Part shown: piece by piece, positions 1-9,300 of the stretch
Position numbering within the stretch: position 1 is the first letter of the stretch
Layout: each line of letters begins with the position of its first letter
NCBI RefSeq assembly: GCF_003119195.2
Contig: NZ_CP022255.1
Location: forward strand, 620,001 to 684,000
Source: Azospirillum baldaniorum
GTDB taxonomy: Bacteria; Pseudomonadota; Alphaproteobacteria; Azospirillales; Azospirillaceae
Direction of reading: 5' to 3'
DNA length: 64,000 nucleotides
Notes under the pieces: generated by a model
Told to the model about the DNA's origin: nothing
Databases searched by the model: none
Seen by the model: the letters and a program-made list of their open reading frames with translations, nothing else
Translations under genes and position numbers: made by a program

Positions 1-755
1 GTTGTGGAAGGCTGTGAAGATGTCGGCGCGCCGTTCGTAGCGTAGGGCGAGGCGACGGAAGCGAGCGAACCAGGCGAGCGTACGCTCGACCACCCATCGG
101 TGTCGGCCGAGGCGCTCACTGCTCTCGATGCCACGCCGGGCGATGCGCGGGATGATCGCCCGCCGGCGCAGCGCCTGCCGACAGTGGGCGAAGTCGTAGC
201 CCTTGTCGGCGTGTAGCTTGGCCGGGCGGCGCCGTGGCCGGCCCGCACATTGGCGGATCGCCGGCACGGCATCGACCAGCGCCTCCAAGAGTTTGCTGTC
301 GTGCCGGTTGGCCGGCGAGATCCTCAGGGCGAGGGGGATGCCGTTGGCATCGACAAGGATGTGGCGCTTGGAGCCCGGCTTGCCGCGATCCGTCGGGTTC
401 GGGCCGGTCTCCTCGCCCCCCTTTTTGCCGGGACGCTGGCGCTGTCCACTGCCGCGCGATCCCAGTTGATGGCGTTGGCGTAGCCAAGCCGGTCGAGCAG
501 CACACGGTGCAACCGCTCCCAGACGCCGGCCTGATGCCACTCGTGCAGCCGCCGCCAGCAGGTCATGCCCGAGCCGCACCCCATCTCCACCGGCAGCAGT
601 TCCCAAGGAATGCCTGTGCGCAGCACAAACAGGATGCCGGTCAGCGCCGCGCGGTCGTCCAGGCGTGGCCTGCCGCCTTTCGGCTTGGGCGGCTCCGGCG
701 GGATCAGAGGCTCGATGATCGCCCATAGGGCGTCGCAAACAAGAGGGGCTGCCAT
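1..755 (-). CDS. IS5-family transposase, two overlapping frames joined by predicted -1 frameshift, C-terminus outside window
   Basis: Frame 1 starts at 755 and gives the N-terminal part, with a DUF4096-like helix-turn-helix and GIPWELLP. Frame 2 continues to base 1 with the DDE-domain signatures GKPGSKRHILVDANG, HADKGYD and RHRWVVERTLAWF. The two frames meet at an A5-G6 run at about 416-426 (minus strand AAAAAGGGGGG), which is a slippery site. Reading back one base there joins PAKKGGEETGPNPTDRGKPG smoothly. IS427-group elements are known to make their transposase by programmed frameshifting, so the split need not be damage. The transposase would cut and paste the element. The reading frame is open at the window edge. 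Confidence 0.8.
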
Positions 756-797
756 ACCCCTCCCAACCGCTCCACGCCGGTTTTGTTACGCACTCTA
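1..797 (-). mobile_element. IS5-family (IS427-like) insertion sequence, truncated by the window edge
   Basis: The stretch encodes an IS5-type transposase on the minus strand. The outer end appears to lie near 785-797, where GAGTGCGTAACAAAACC (minus strand) precedes the transposase start, as expected for a terminal inverted repeat of this group. The other end is beyond base 1, so the second repeat and the target duplication cannot be seen. Family assignment rests on the protein sequence and its split-frame layout. Confidence 0.75.
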
Positions 798-929
798 AGG
801 CAAGGCAGGGAACTGCCTGGTCATTCGTCATCCCAATCGGTTCGTTGCGACAGGGTGTAGTACCACATCGGGCAGACGGAGTGCGGCGCCAAGCGGAGGT
901 GCCGCACTTCCCCATCGGAGAGGCGCTCC

Positions 930-1363
930 CCGGTTTCGCTGCCCCCGCGCAAGACGACGGCGGTCACGCGCAGCTTCGGCCAGTTGGTCACCGAGTGGGA
1001 GCCGATGCGGGAAGCCGGGGCGGCCTATGAGACTGGAGCCGGGGAGAAGCTGCACGCCGAGGGGCTGGCCGCCTAAGCGACCGTGGTCTTCATGCACACG
1101 TCGCCCTTCCGGTCGGGTCCGGCCTACAGCAACGCCGCAACGGTCGAACTGTGACCGGCGACCGACGAAACCTTCGCGCGGATCGCCGCCGATCGGACCC
1201 GTGGTGCCCGGCTCATGGCGGCGATGGACGCGATCAACAGCAGGATGGGCAGGGACACGCTGGTGCCCGCGGCCACCATGGCCGGGCGTGGCGGATGCGC
1301 CAGGACAGCCGGTTACCCTCCTACACGACAGAGCTGGGCGACGTGCCGGTGGTCCGGGCTTGA
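930..1363 (+). pseudogene. umuC: umuC relic (DNA polymerase V catalytic subunit, C-terminal part)
   Basis: In one frame the translation reads TAVTRSFGQLVTE, then TVVFMHTSPFRSGPAYSNAATVEL and FARIAADRTRGARLMAAMDAINSRMGRDT. After a one-base frameshift near 1285 it continues WRMRQDSRLPSYTTELGDVPVV and stops at 1361-1363. These match the little-finger and C-terminal (DUF4113) parts of UmuC-type translesion polymerases. Two in-frame stops (TAA 1074-1076, TGA 1152-1154) plus the frameshift make it non-functional. The catalytic N-terminal two thirds are missing, and the adjoining IS5 element may have removed them. Confidence 0.7.
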
Positions 1364-1611
1364 TCTTCGAACAGCACCCTGAACGGCTTGCCGCGTGACC
1401 CAGGCACCTCCGTGAGGATCAGCGCAAAATCCACGCCGTCCAGAGATAGCGTGTGCAGTATCTCCGTGACCTGGAAGGTGAATGGCGTTCCATTTTCCTC
1501 AAACTGCACGCCATCGCCCCGGCTCGGTGGCAAGCGGAACATTTTCTCGCTCCAGATGGATGCCTCTCCTTCACGGATGAGGAGGCAACGGCATTGAATG
1601 CTCACAAGCAT
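1321..1611 (-). CDS. small hypothetical protein (about 95 aa)
   Basis: The open frame has normal coding character (mixed charged and hydrophobic residues, no long arginine or alanine runs) and overlaps the end of the umuC relic by about 40 bp in the antisense direction. No family is recognised. An ATG lies at 1611, but the Shine-Dalgarno-like GAGG abuts it. A GTG two codons later (1605) has GAGG at six bases and is the better start. The middle contains GVQFEENGTPFTFQVTEI, suggesting a small beta-rich soluble protein. It could be a lineage-specific gene or a spurious frame. Confidence 0.45.
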   Translation of the reverse strand: MLVSIQCRCLLIREGEASIWSEKMFRLPPSRGDGVQFEENGTPFTFQVTEILHTLSLDGVDFALILTEVPGSRGKPFRVLFEDQARTTGTSPSSVV

Positions 1612-1654
1612 CCTCTAATGTAGTATGAATATGGGAAGTGATTATCCGCTCTGC

Positions 1655-1798
1655 TCAGAACACGAGCATGTAAACGGCGATCATCGCGATAATCGCAAGC
1701 GGTAGACTTATCCCAAGAACATACCGACCGACGTGTTTGGTACTGCCCTGCCGGGCTTGCGTGGCGGTCCGAATGGGGGCTGTCTTTTGATCGACCAT
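1655..1798 (-). CDS. 47-residue single-pass membrane protein
   Basis: A short frame starts MVDQKTAPIRTATQARQGST and ends in a hydrophobic segment GISLPLAIIAMIAVYMLVF before TGA. It has a clear ribosome-binding site (AAAGAGG seven bases before the ATG). The N-terminal half is polar and basic and the last 19 residues form one membrane helix, giving a tail-anchored layout. Many proteobacteria encode such tiny membrane proteins of unknown role. Its isolation between a relic and a ParA-like gene gives no functional hint. It is too short for most gene finders. Confidence 0.6.
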   Translation of the reverse strand: MVDQKTAPIRTATQARQGSTKHVGRYVLGISLPLAIIAMIAVYMLVF

Positions 1799-2131
1799 GA
1801 CGTTTCGCCTCTTTCAGATGAATCTGTGACGGTTGAGAGCCATGCATGCCCCAGGTCGCTCTGGTGAACCGACAGGACCTGAGGCAGCCTTCCCTTCGCC
1901 AACATCCAAGGCCAGCGGTGGTTTCATGCTCCTCTGGATTGATGCGCGACCAAAGCGAACCCTTTCCCGAAAACCAGAACGGATCGGCTGCGATACGTCG
2001 GCATGAGCCTATCGGCGTCGCAAAGTGAGGGGTAATGCGACCGGTCGCCTACCCCCTCACCCATCGCTCCTTGACGCCACCCTCCCCTATCGCGCACCTT
2101 CTGCCGACCACAGCAATCCGGTGGATCGGAA

Positions 2132-2764
2132 ATGCCCATCATCGCCATAGCGACCACCAAGGGTGGTCCAGGCAAGACGACGCTTGCCATGAGCCTTGCC
2201 CGCTATTGGGCTCGCTCTGGCCTCAACGTTGAATGTCTGGACACGGACCCCAACCGCAATCTGACCACGTGGCTCGCGACCGCAGGCTGCCCGGTGCCTT
2301 GCACCGCAATTGCCGAAGACGATGTCGTGGACGCTGCTGCTGCTGCTGATGAACGTGCTGATGTCGTGATCATCGATGTTGCCGGCGCGCTTGCCAAGGC
2401 TCTGGTCTACGCGGTGAGTGTTGCAGGAGCGGTGGTCATCCCGGTTCGACCGGATGCCAAGGACGTGGCCGAAGCGGCGCGTACGCAGCAGCATATTGAA
2501 ACCGCACGCAAGATGGTCCGTCGCGCAATCCCTTATGCGGCAACTCTGGTTCAGGTCAATCGGCGCGCCCAAGTCACGGCGCACAGCCGGGCCCAGCTCC
2601 AGGCTCTCGGCGTGCCGGTGCTGAATGCCGACGTTCCGCTCCGCACAGCGTATCAGCAGGCCAGCTATACCGGTGATCCGCTGGCGGATGCTTCTGTCCT
2701 GGATGACATCTCTGCCATCGCGGCGGAGGTTATGGCGCTTGTGGAGAGCAACCATGGGGCCTAA
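2132..2764 (+). CDS. ParA-family ATPase (short form, no N-terminal helix-turn-helix)
   Basis: This 210-residue protein opens directly with the deviant Walker A motif (KGGPGKTT, residues 10-17), then a Walker A' region LDTDPNRNLTTWL and a Walker B-like VVIIDVAGA. ParA-family ATPases bind DNA non-specifically when ATP-loaded and position plasmids or large complexes. The lack of an N-terminal DNA-binding domain puts it with the small ParA types, as in ParF. It overlaps the next gene by 11 bp, so the two are probably translationally coupled and work together. It is distinct from the ParA at 35.4 kb, so this replicon would carry two ParA-type genes. Confidence 0.85.
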   Translation: MPIIAIATTKGGPGKTTLAMSLARYWARSGLNVECLDTDPNRNLTTWLATAGCPVPCTAIAEDDVVDAAAAADERADVVIIDVAGALAKALVYAVSVAGAVVIPVRPDAKDVAEAARTQQHIETARKMVRRAIPYAATLVQVNRRAQVTAHSRAQLQALGVPVLNADVPLRTAYQQASYTGDPLADASVLDDISAIAAEVMALVESNHGA

Positions 2765-3497
2765 GGCTCAAGGGAAGGATCACCCTGTGGAAGCGAAGCC
2801 GAAACCCAAGAGCACGGCCAAGCGCGGCCTGCCGCCGATCAACGTCGAGGCGATCAAGCAGCAAGTCGCGCCGCTGGTGGCGAGCGTTCCGAGTCAGCAG
2901 GTGCTGCACGGTGACATCACGCCTCCCCGCGCTTCTGAGCCGGTCAAAATTCTAGACGACGAGAATTTTGAGCAAGCCATCAACCGCCTCATGGAAGAAA
3001 GCCGGGAGCGGGCCGTCCTTGTTGGCGACCTCCTTCTGGAGTGGAAAGAGCAAACCCCCCATGGGCAGTTCATGACGCTGATCGAGGAGCGCATTTCGGC
3101 CGGCGCTCTTCGCATCAACAGCTATCAGATGGCCAACCGCCTCATGGTCATGGCCCAGGCGGTGCGTGATCGCCTCATCCCATCGGAAGCGATGCCGAGG
3201 GAGGCCGAAGCTGCTTACCTTTTGTCATCTCTGAAGCCGGATGAAATCAAGCAGGCGGAGAGCGCGGGATTGGTTCACCGGGAGGTAAGGACGGCCGACG
3301 TTAAAGCCTTCCGAGCGTCAATCCGTCCCCGCAATATCCAGAGCGTTCTGGCAACGAAATCAGCCATCCGTGCCCGGCTTCGGCGTCTCCAAACGGAGCG
3401 AAAGAGGGAAGAATCACGCCACGCCATGGTGATGAAGGCTCTGGCGGATGAGGAAGCCCGCCTCCGCGCCGAGCTTGGGGAGGCGGCAGCCGAGTAG
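2754..3497 (+). CDS. DUF3102-like protein, likely partner of the upstream ParA
   Basis: The chosen start is the ATG at 2754, inside the 3' end of the ParA gene. It removes an arginine/tryptophan-rich upstream extension that merely shadows parA, and gives 247 residues. Residues 1-50 are basic and disordered (KPKPKSTAKRG). The middle carries VGDLLLEWKEQTPHGQFMTLIEERI and INSYQMANRLMVMAQAV, which resembles the DUF3102 pattern of small helical DNA-binding proteins linked to plasmid and phage genes. The C-terminal 60 residues are highly charged and likely coiled coil. No ParB motif is visible. A role as the ParA partner or centromere binder is inferred from the overlap. Confidence 0.75.
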   Translation: MGPKAQGKDHPVEAKPKPKSTAKRGLPPINVEAIKQQVAPLVASVPSQQVLHGDITPPRASEPVKILDDENFEQAINRLMEESRERAVLVGDLLLEWKEQTPHGQFMTLIEERISAGALRINSYQMANRLMVMAQAVRDRLIPSEAMPREAEAAYLLSSLKPDEIKQAESAGLVHREVRTADVKAFRASIRPRNIQSVLATKSAIRARLRRLQTERKREESRHAMVMKALADEEARLRAELGEAAAE

Positions 3498-3527
3498 GCT
3501 GCGGCCCTCCCCTTCCCGCCGGCACTA

Positions 3528-3929
3528 TCAAAACACCGTCCGACACACCGCCTCGACCTTATCCAGGTCCAGCCAGTCATCGGTGCGGCCCCCGCTTTCC
3601 ATGTCGAGCCGGTCAGGCCCTGTGGCGGCGATTGGCTTCAACACCTCGACCACATTGCCGGGGCCGATCCCGCCGGCATGGCCGACCAGCCGGGCGCCGC
3701 CGGAATGCCGTGGCCACTCCTCCGGCGCCCTCCCCTCCCCGGCCGAGCGGTCGAACAGCCATTCCACCGCCGTACCGGCTGGAAACTCCAGGTCACGAGT
3801 CCGGGCGATGCCCCGTCGCCTACCCCACTCTTCCATCTCACGGGCAGTCACCCCAGCGTCGGGTGGCCGGTGGTTGGCCTGCACCCGCCGGAACGAGCGC
3901 AGGTGGAGGCTGGTCGGCATGCCGCCCAT
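3528..3929 (-). CDS. hypothetical protein, possibly a truncated remnant (about 133 aa)
   Basis: The translation looks protein-like (GVTAREMEEWGRRRGIARTRDLEFPAGTAVEWLF and DDWLDLDKVEAVCRTVF) but matches no family I recognise. The ATG at 3929 lacks a convincing ribosome-binding site. Upstream minus-strand frames between 3930 and 4270 also look partly coding, so this may be the 3' end of a larger, frameshifted gene. It converges with the DUF3102-like gene 30 bp away. Confidence 0.4.
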   Translation of the reverse strand: MGGMPTSLHLRSFRRVQANHRPPDAGVTAREMEEWGRRRGIARTRDLEFPAGTAVEWLFDRSAGEGRAPEEWPRHSGGARLVGHAGGIGPGNVVEVLKPIAATGPDRLDMESGGRTDDWLDLDKVEAVCRTVF

Positions 3930-4274
3930 GATCCGTCAGGCATGCGCTCCGCAGAGTTCTCCGTCTTGGCAAGTGGAGTGTCGACCGCTTGGTGCATGAC
4001 GCCGCCGGCGCACATGCTTCCAGCCGGCTCGGTTGCCGGCTGGCCATCACGCGAAGTGCCGCGCAACTCGGTCAGGTAGGCAGCGGCAACCTGCTGCTGG
4101 GAGCCGAGCATTGTCATCGTGGACAGAGCTTCGGGGACTTCGTGACCGACAACACCCGTGTGTGCTGGAGCATCCAGGTGCCGACGACGGCGTGCTTTGC
4201 CGCTCCTCCGACCTGGGTGCCGATGGTATCCTCCACGCCGAGCGCCCACGGCGCCTGCCCGTCGCGCTCGCCCT

Positions 4275-4296
4275 AAAGCGGATTGCAATCCGCTTT
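4275..4296. repeat. 22-bp perfect palindrome
   Basis: The arms are AAAGCGGATTG and its exact reverse complement with no spacer. A related palindrome lies 67 bp further on. It could be a protein-binding site or a small dispersed repeat. Confidence 0.7.
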
Positions 4297-4362
4297 GGAC
4301 CGCGCCGGCGGTCCCGATCGCACATGCGACCGGAGCCCGCCGGCGAATGAGGCGATATGAGT

Positions 4363-4388
4363 CTAAAGCGAACGCAAGTTCGCTTTAG
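4363..4388. repeat. 26-bp inverted repeat related to the palindrome at 4275
   Basis: The arms CTAAAGCGAAC and GTTCGCTTTAG are exact complements around a 4-base loop (GCAA). The outer AAAGCG/CGCTTT blocks are shared with the first palindrome, indicating one repeat family. Confidence 0.65.
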
Positions 4389-4735
4389 CCGGTTTGGACA
4401 AGCGCCGCGCTGATCACGGTGGAGTGCTCCTTGGCACGGCATCGTCCGCCGCTGCCCCGACATTGCTGGTGTTGTTGCTCATGATCGAGGGAGCGAGCTT
4501 GGCCCGACGATCCCGAAGCGGTTCTCGGTGGTGTTGATCGGCAGCGAGTCCTCCGGAACGATGACGCCGCCCCTATCGCTCTCCATCCACAACCGCCTCG
4601 ACGGCCGGAGAGTCGTGAACCACGCCAATGGGCATCCAGGGAGCATTTCGAGAGCGTCATGAAGGCGCCCGGGACCCAAGCGCCGCTCAGGCAATGTATG
4701 GGCCGCGCAAAATCGGCCGCGCCGGAACCGTTGCT

Positions 4736-6328
4736 TCAGCGCCCGAACAATGCCAACAAACCGTCGCCAAGGGCGCCGCGCCATGCAAACCGATCGTGAC
4801 CGGCGGCATAGTCGCGGTAGGCGACCTTGTAGCCTTTGGCCTCCAGCACGTCCCGCAGATGGCGGGAGCTTTCAAGGATGCCGATCTCACCGTCGCTTCC
4901 GGTTTCAAACAAGCCGGCGCTGAGGAAAAAGCGCACCGGACGGCGATCGCGCAATGCCACCAGACCGGCCATATGCTCCGGACGGTCCGCCAACGCGTCG
5001 GCCGGATGCCACCAGAAGGAGCCGGACATGGAGAGCGCGTTTCCGAACCGCTCCGGATGGGCCAGCGCCGCGGACACCGCCGCCAGTCCACCATAGCTGG
5101 ACCCGGCCAGAACCGTGCGGTCGGGGTGGGAATGGATGCCCATCCGCTCTCTCAACCAGGGGAGAAGCTCATCGGCGAGCATCGCGGCGAAAGCGGGATT
5201 GGCCGGCAGTTCGCGTTCCCGCGCTTCGGCCGTGGGGTTGGCGATGAAGACGGCGACGGTCGGCGGCAGACGGCCATCGCCGGTCAACCGGTCGAGCATC
5301 ATCGGAACCGGTGCGTGCCGGTCGAGATAGTCCGGCCCGTCGAACAGCAGCAGCAGCACGGTGTCCTTCCCCTTCGGATCGACGCCGGGCGGCGCGTAGA
5401 CCGCGACGTCACGCGTGTTCCCGAGGGTGCGGCTGGCGAACCGTTCGGTGATGAGCCGTCCCGCCGGTTCGGCCCAAACGCCTTCCAGTCCGGGCTGGAG
5501 CGGAGCGCCAGACAGTTCCACCAGGGAAACCTGATTGTAGGGGTCGGGTGCGTCCGCCGGCCAGGGATGACGGTTCAGCGGATCGGCCTGAAGCTGCGCC
5601 AGGATCGCCATCCGGCATTCGCGGCAGGTTCCGGGGAAGTCAGGCACGTCCGGTGCGATCTGGTAGGACAGGCGGGTGGAGGAGGGGACGACGAAGCTCT
5701 TGTACCAGACGTCGCTCCGGCCCAGCCGTTCGAGATTTTCATGGTTGGAGGTCGGACCGCCGAGCAGGCGCACATTGCGGCGGGCGCCCCGCGCCAGGAA
5801 GGTCATCACGACCCGGTCCGTTCCCGGCGCGCCCATCAACGGCTCGACCAAGGGCGTGCCGCGGCGGGCGATGTCCTGCCAGAAGGCCTCGGTTCCGCCA
5901 CCGTTTTTCACCGTTTCCGCCAAGGCGGCGATGGTCGGGCTCAGATGCCCCTGAAGGACGGGGTGCTGATCGGCCACGGCGATGCGGCGGGTCAGCGCCA
6001 GCCGATAGCCACCGGCCCCGCGCAGCGTGACCCGCAACGCCGCCATGCCGGGTCCGGCGACGAAACGGAAGACCTCCCGTCCCGCCGTGCCGTTCAGCAG
6101 CAGCCGGACAGGGCGTCCGTCCCGGTCGATCAGCCGCAGCTCCGCCGCGTCCGTTCCGGAATCGAGCACGCCTTCCACATAATCGCCGTCGCCAAGGTCA
6201 AAGGGATGGACGGCATTGCGCTCCGTGCCGGACACGGGAACGTCGAGGAGCAGGGGGGCACCGTCCGGCATGCCGGCGCAGGCGTTCAGAGCCGTCATCA
6301 CCATTCCTATGAGCATCAGGCGCCTCAA
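4736..6328 (-). CDS. fes: ferric-catecholate siderophore esterase, predicted lipoprotein (Fes/IroE type)
   Basis: This alpha/beta hydrolase of the enterochelin-esterase family would cut the ester bonds of the serine-containing siderophore to release iron. It has an N-terminal Fes-like domain (FLARG, then DVWYKSFVVPSSTRLSYQI) and a C-terminal hydrolase domain with the nucleophile elbow GSSYGG and a late AGHDRFAW supplying the histidine. It begins MRRLMLIGMVMTALNAC, a lipoprotein-type signal with lipobox LNAC, which predicts a periplasmic, membrane-anchored enzyme, unlike cytoplasmic Fes. The start is chosen as TTG at 6328 because GGAAGGG lies just upstream. An ATG at 6397 overlaps the NRPS stop (ATGA) but adds unconvincing sequence, and an ATG at 6316 is also possible. 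It is the last gene of the siderophore operon. Confidence 0.85.
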   Translation of the reverse strand: MRRLMLIGMVMTALNACAGMPDGAPLLLDVPVSGTERNAVHPFDLGDGDYVEGVLDSGTDAAELRLIDRDGRPVRLLLNGTAGREVFRFVAGPGMAALRVTLRGAGGYRLALTRRIAVADQHPVLQGHLSPTIAALAETVKNGGGTEAFWQDIARRGTPLVEPLMGAPGTDRVVMTFLARGARRNVRLLGGPTSNHENLERLGRSDVWYKSFVVPSSTRLSYQIAPDVPDFPGTCRECRMAILAQLQADPLNRHPWPADAPDPYNQVSLVELSGAPLQPGLEGVWAEPAGRLITERFASRTLGNTRDVAVYAPPGVDPKGKDTVLLLLFDGPDYLDRHAPVPMMLDRLTGDGRLPPTVAVFIANPTAEARERELPANPAFAAMLADELLPWLRERMGIHSHPDRTVLAGSSYGGLAAVSAALAHPERFGNALSMSGSFWWHPADALADRPEHMAGLVALRDRRPVRFFLSAGLFETGSDGEIGILESSRHLRDVLEAKGYKVAYRDYAAGHDRFAWRGALGDGLLALFGR

Positions 6329-6393
6329 TCGCCCTTCCTTTCCGCCGTTCGCCCCACGCCCCAAGGGGAAGAGGGGAGGGAAGGGCCGCACCG

Positions 6394-9300
6394 TCATCCA
6401 CCCACCGCGGCACGGACCGGTTCCGCGTCAGCCATCGCCGTCGCGATCACCCGGTCGAGCAGCGGGCCGACGATCCGCAGGGACGCCGGGGCGATGATGT
6501 CCTCGTGCGAGCAGTGGGACAGGCGGTGGACGGACAGGCGCCCCACGCGGCCGGTCCAGCTTCCCTCGGGGTCGATCTCCGGCGGGATCGACTTCTCCGC
6601 CACGAACAGCGTCAGTTCGCCGTCGTATAAGGGGGTGCGGGCCTTCGAGAGAACCCGGACGGCATCCTTGTAGTTGCCGAAGATGTGGCCGAACATCTCC
6701 ACCTTTTCCCGCCGCAGATCCTCGTCCATCACGTCGGCCAGGGCGTCGTTGAGGAACTGTTCCTGCTCCCGCTCGGCCGCCTGATCGGCGTCGGTGCGGC
6801 CAAGCCCGCTCCAGTCGTGGGCCTCCGCAGGATAGGTGTCGAGCAGGCCGAGGAATTCCACCCGCTCCCCCATCCGCCGCAGCCGCACCGCCAAGCCGTA
6901 GGCGACCGTGCCGCCCAGCGAATAACCCAGGAGATGGTAGGGCCCTTGCGGCTGCACCTCGCGCAGGATGGCGAGTTGGCGGTCGCACAGCTCGTCGAGG
7001 TCGGCACTGAGCGCCAGCGGGCCGTTGGGGCGGGGCGATTGCAGGCCGACGATGGGCCGGTCGCCGCTCACGTAACGGGACAGCACGCTGTACTGCCAGG
7101 ACAGGCCGGACCCGGGATAGAGGCAGATCAACGGCGGCCCCGACCCGTCGCGCAGGCGGATCACCGGCGCGAAACCGAGATTCTCCGGCTCGTCCCGCTC
7201 GCCCGTTTCGGCCAACAGGGTGGCCAGACGGGCGACGGTGGGGGCGACCATGATCTGGCTGACCGCCACCGGCTGGCCCAGGTCGCGGCGGATGCGCGCC
7301 GCCAGCCGCATCGCCAGCAGCGAATGGCCGCCGATGGCGAAGAAATCGTCGTCCGCGCCGATCCGCTCCAGGTCCAGCAGTTCGGTGAAAATGGCGGCCA
7401 GACGGCTTTCCAGCCCCGGCGCCGGTGGACGGCCCGCGGCGGCCCCCGGGGCGGTCGCCTGGGCGCCCACCACGGGCAGGGGCAGGGCCTTGCGGTCCAG
7501 CTTGCCGTTCGGCGACAGGGGCAGGGCGGCCAGCGTCACATAGGCGGCGGGCAGCATGTGCGGCGGCAGCGTGTCCCGCAAGGCGGCGCGGAGGGCCGCC
7601 TCGTCCAGCGCATGGTCCACCGCCGGGACGAGATAGGCGACGAGTTGCCGCCGGTCCATGCCGGGTTCGGATGCGCCACCGCCCAGCTCCGCAGCGGTCA
7701 CCACCGCCTGGGCCACGCCGGGCAGGGCGGCCAGCGCGCTTTCGATCTCGCCCAGCTCGATGCGCTGGCCGCGGATCTTCACCTGATGGTCGGTGCGCCC
7801 CAGATACTCGACCGCGCCATCCGGCAGCCAGCGGGCGAGGTCGCCCGTGCGGTACATGCGTCGACCCGGATCGAAGGGATCGGCGACGAAGCGCGACGCG
7901 GTCAGGCCGGGCCGTCCGAGATAGCCGATGGCGAGCTGGTCGCCGCACAGATACAGCTCCCCCACCGCGCCCGGCGGGACCGGGCGCAGGGCGTGGTCGA
8001 GGATGCGGAGCTGCGTGTTCCACACCGGCCGGCCGATGGGAACGCCGCCGTCCCCCTCGATCCAGGCGCCCGAGGCCGGGCAGCAGGTGACGTCCACCGC
8101 CGCCTCGGTCGGCCCGTAAAGGTTGTGCAACTCCGCGCCGAAGCGGTCGGCGAAGGCCCGCGACAGGCCCCGCCCCAGCGCCTCGCCGCTGCAGAAGACG
8201 CGGGTCAGGCTGGTGCAGACCGCGGCTTCGGGCCCATGGCTTTCGATCACGCTGGCGGTGAAGAGGGCGAGCATCGACGGCACGAAGTGGATCGTGGTGA
8301 TGCGGTGATCCTCGACCAGCTGGACCAGGGTCGCCGGGTCGCGGTGGGCCTCGGGCGGCGCCATGACCAGCCGGGCCCCGACCAGGAAGGACCAGAAGAA
8401 TTCCCACACCGACACGTCGAAGCCGCAGGGCGTCTTTTGCAGGATCGCGTCGTCCGGCCCCAGGGGATACTCGTTCTGCATCCACAGGATGCGGTTGACG
8501 ATGGCGCCGTGCGACACCGCCACGCCCTTGGGCCGTCCGGTGGTGCCGCTGGTGTAGATGACGTAGGCCGGGTGTTCCGGCGTCAGCGCGTCCGCAAGAG
8601 CAGGCGTTTCATCCCCCGCCCCGCCGTTCTCATCGATGGACAGCACCGGCACCGCGTCACCGAACAGCGGCTGCGAGGCCGCGTCGGTCATCAGCACCCG
8701 CGGGCTGGCGTCGGACAGCATGAAGGCCAGCCTCTCAACGGGATAGCCGAGGTCGAGCGGCAGATAGGCCGCTCCCGCCTCGATGACCGCCAGGATCGAC
8801 AGGCTGAGGGACGCCGAGCGCGGCACGCCCACCGCCACCACGTCGCCGGGGCGCACGCCCAGGGCGCGCAGCCGCCCGGCCAGGGCGGTCACCCGCCGCC
8901 GCACCGCGCGGAAGGTCAGGCTCTCCCGCTCGTCGACCAGGGCGAGGGCGTCCGGCGTGCGCACCGCCTGCGCGACGAGGAGGTCGCGCAGCGTGGTCCG
9001 GGGCACGGCCCGCGTGGTGGCGTTCACCACGGCGAGGTGCCGCCGCTCCCCCTCCGTCAGGGTCGGCAGGGCGGCCACGAGCGTGCCGGGATGGCGGACC
9101 AGCGTGGCCAGCAAGCCGCGGACCCGCTCCGCCAGCGCCCTCGCGTCGGGGACCGCGCCGCGGTTCTCCACCAGCAGGGTCAGTTCCCGGCCCGGCAGGA
9201 CCAGAAGGGCCAGCGGGTAGTGGCTGTAGCCGCGGTTGTGGACGCCGGCGACGCGGACGCCGCCGAGGTCGAGGGACTCGCAACCGCTGTTCGGGTAGTT

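Larger units (their letters stand above)
3930..4735. other. decayed region without a convincing gene
   Basis: Short minus-strand stretches look coding but cannot be joined: about 4270-4140 reads GVEDTIGTQVGGAAKHAVVGTWM, about 4135-3900 reads MTMLGSQQQVAAAYLTEL, and about 4590-4480 reads ESDRGGVIVPEDSLPINTTENRFG. Frames change between them. The region also holds two palindromes (listed separately). It reads as the eroded boundary between the mobile left end and the siderophore cluster. Confidence 0.4.

Noticed and set aside
3848..4288. 146-codon minus-strand frame
   Set aside because: Only its centre looks protein-like and neighbouring frames share the apparent coding signal, so no single gene can be defined.
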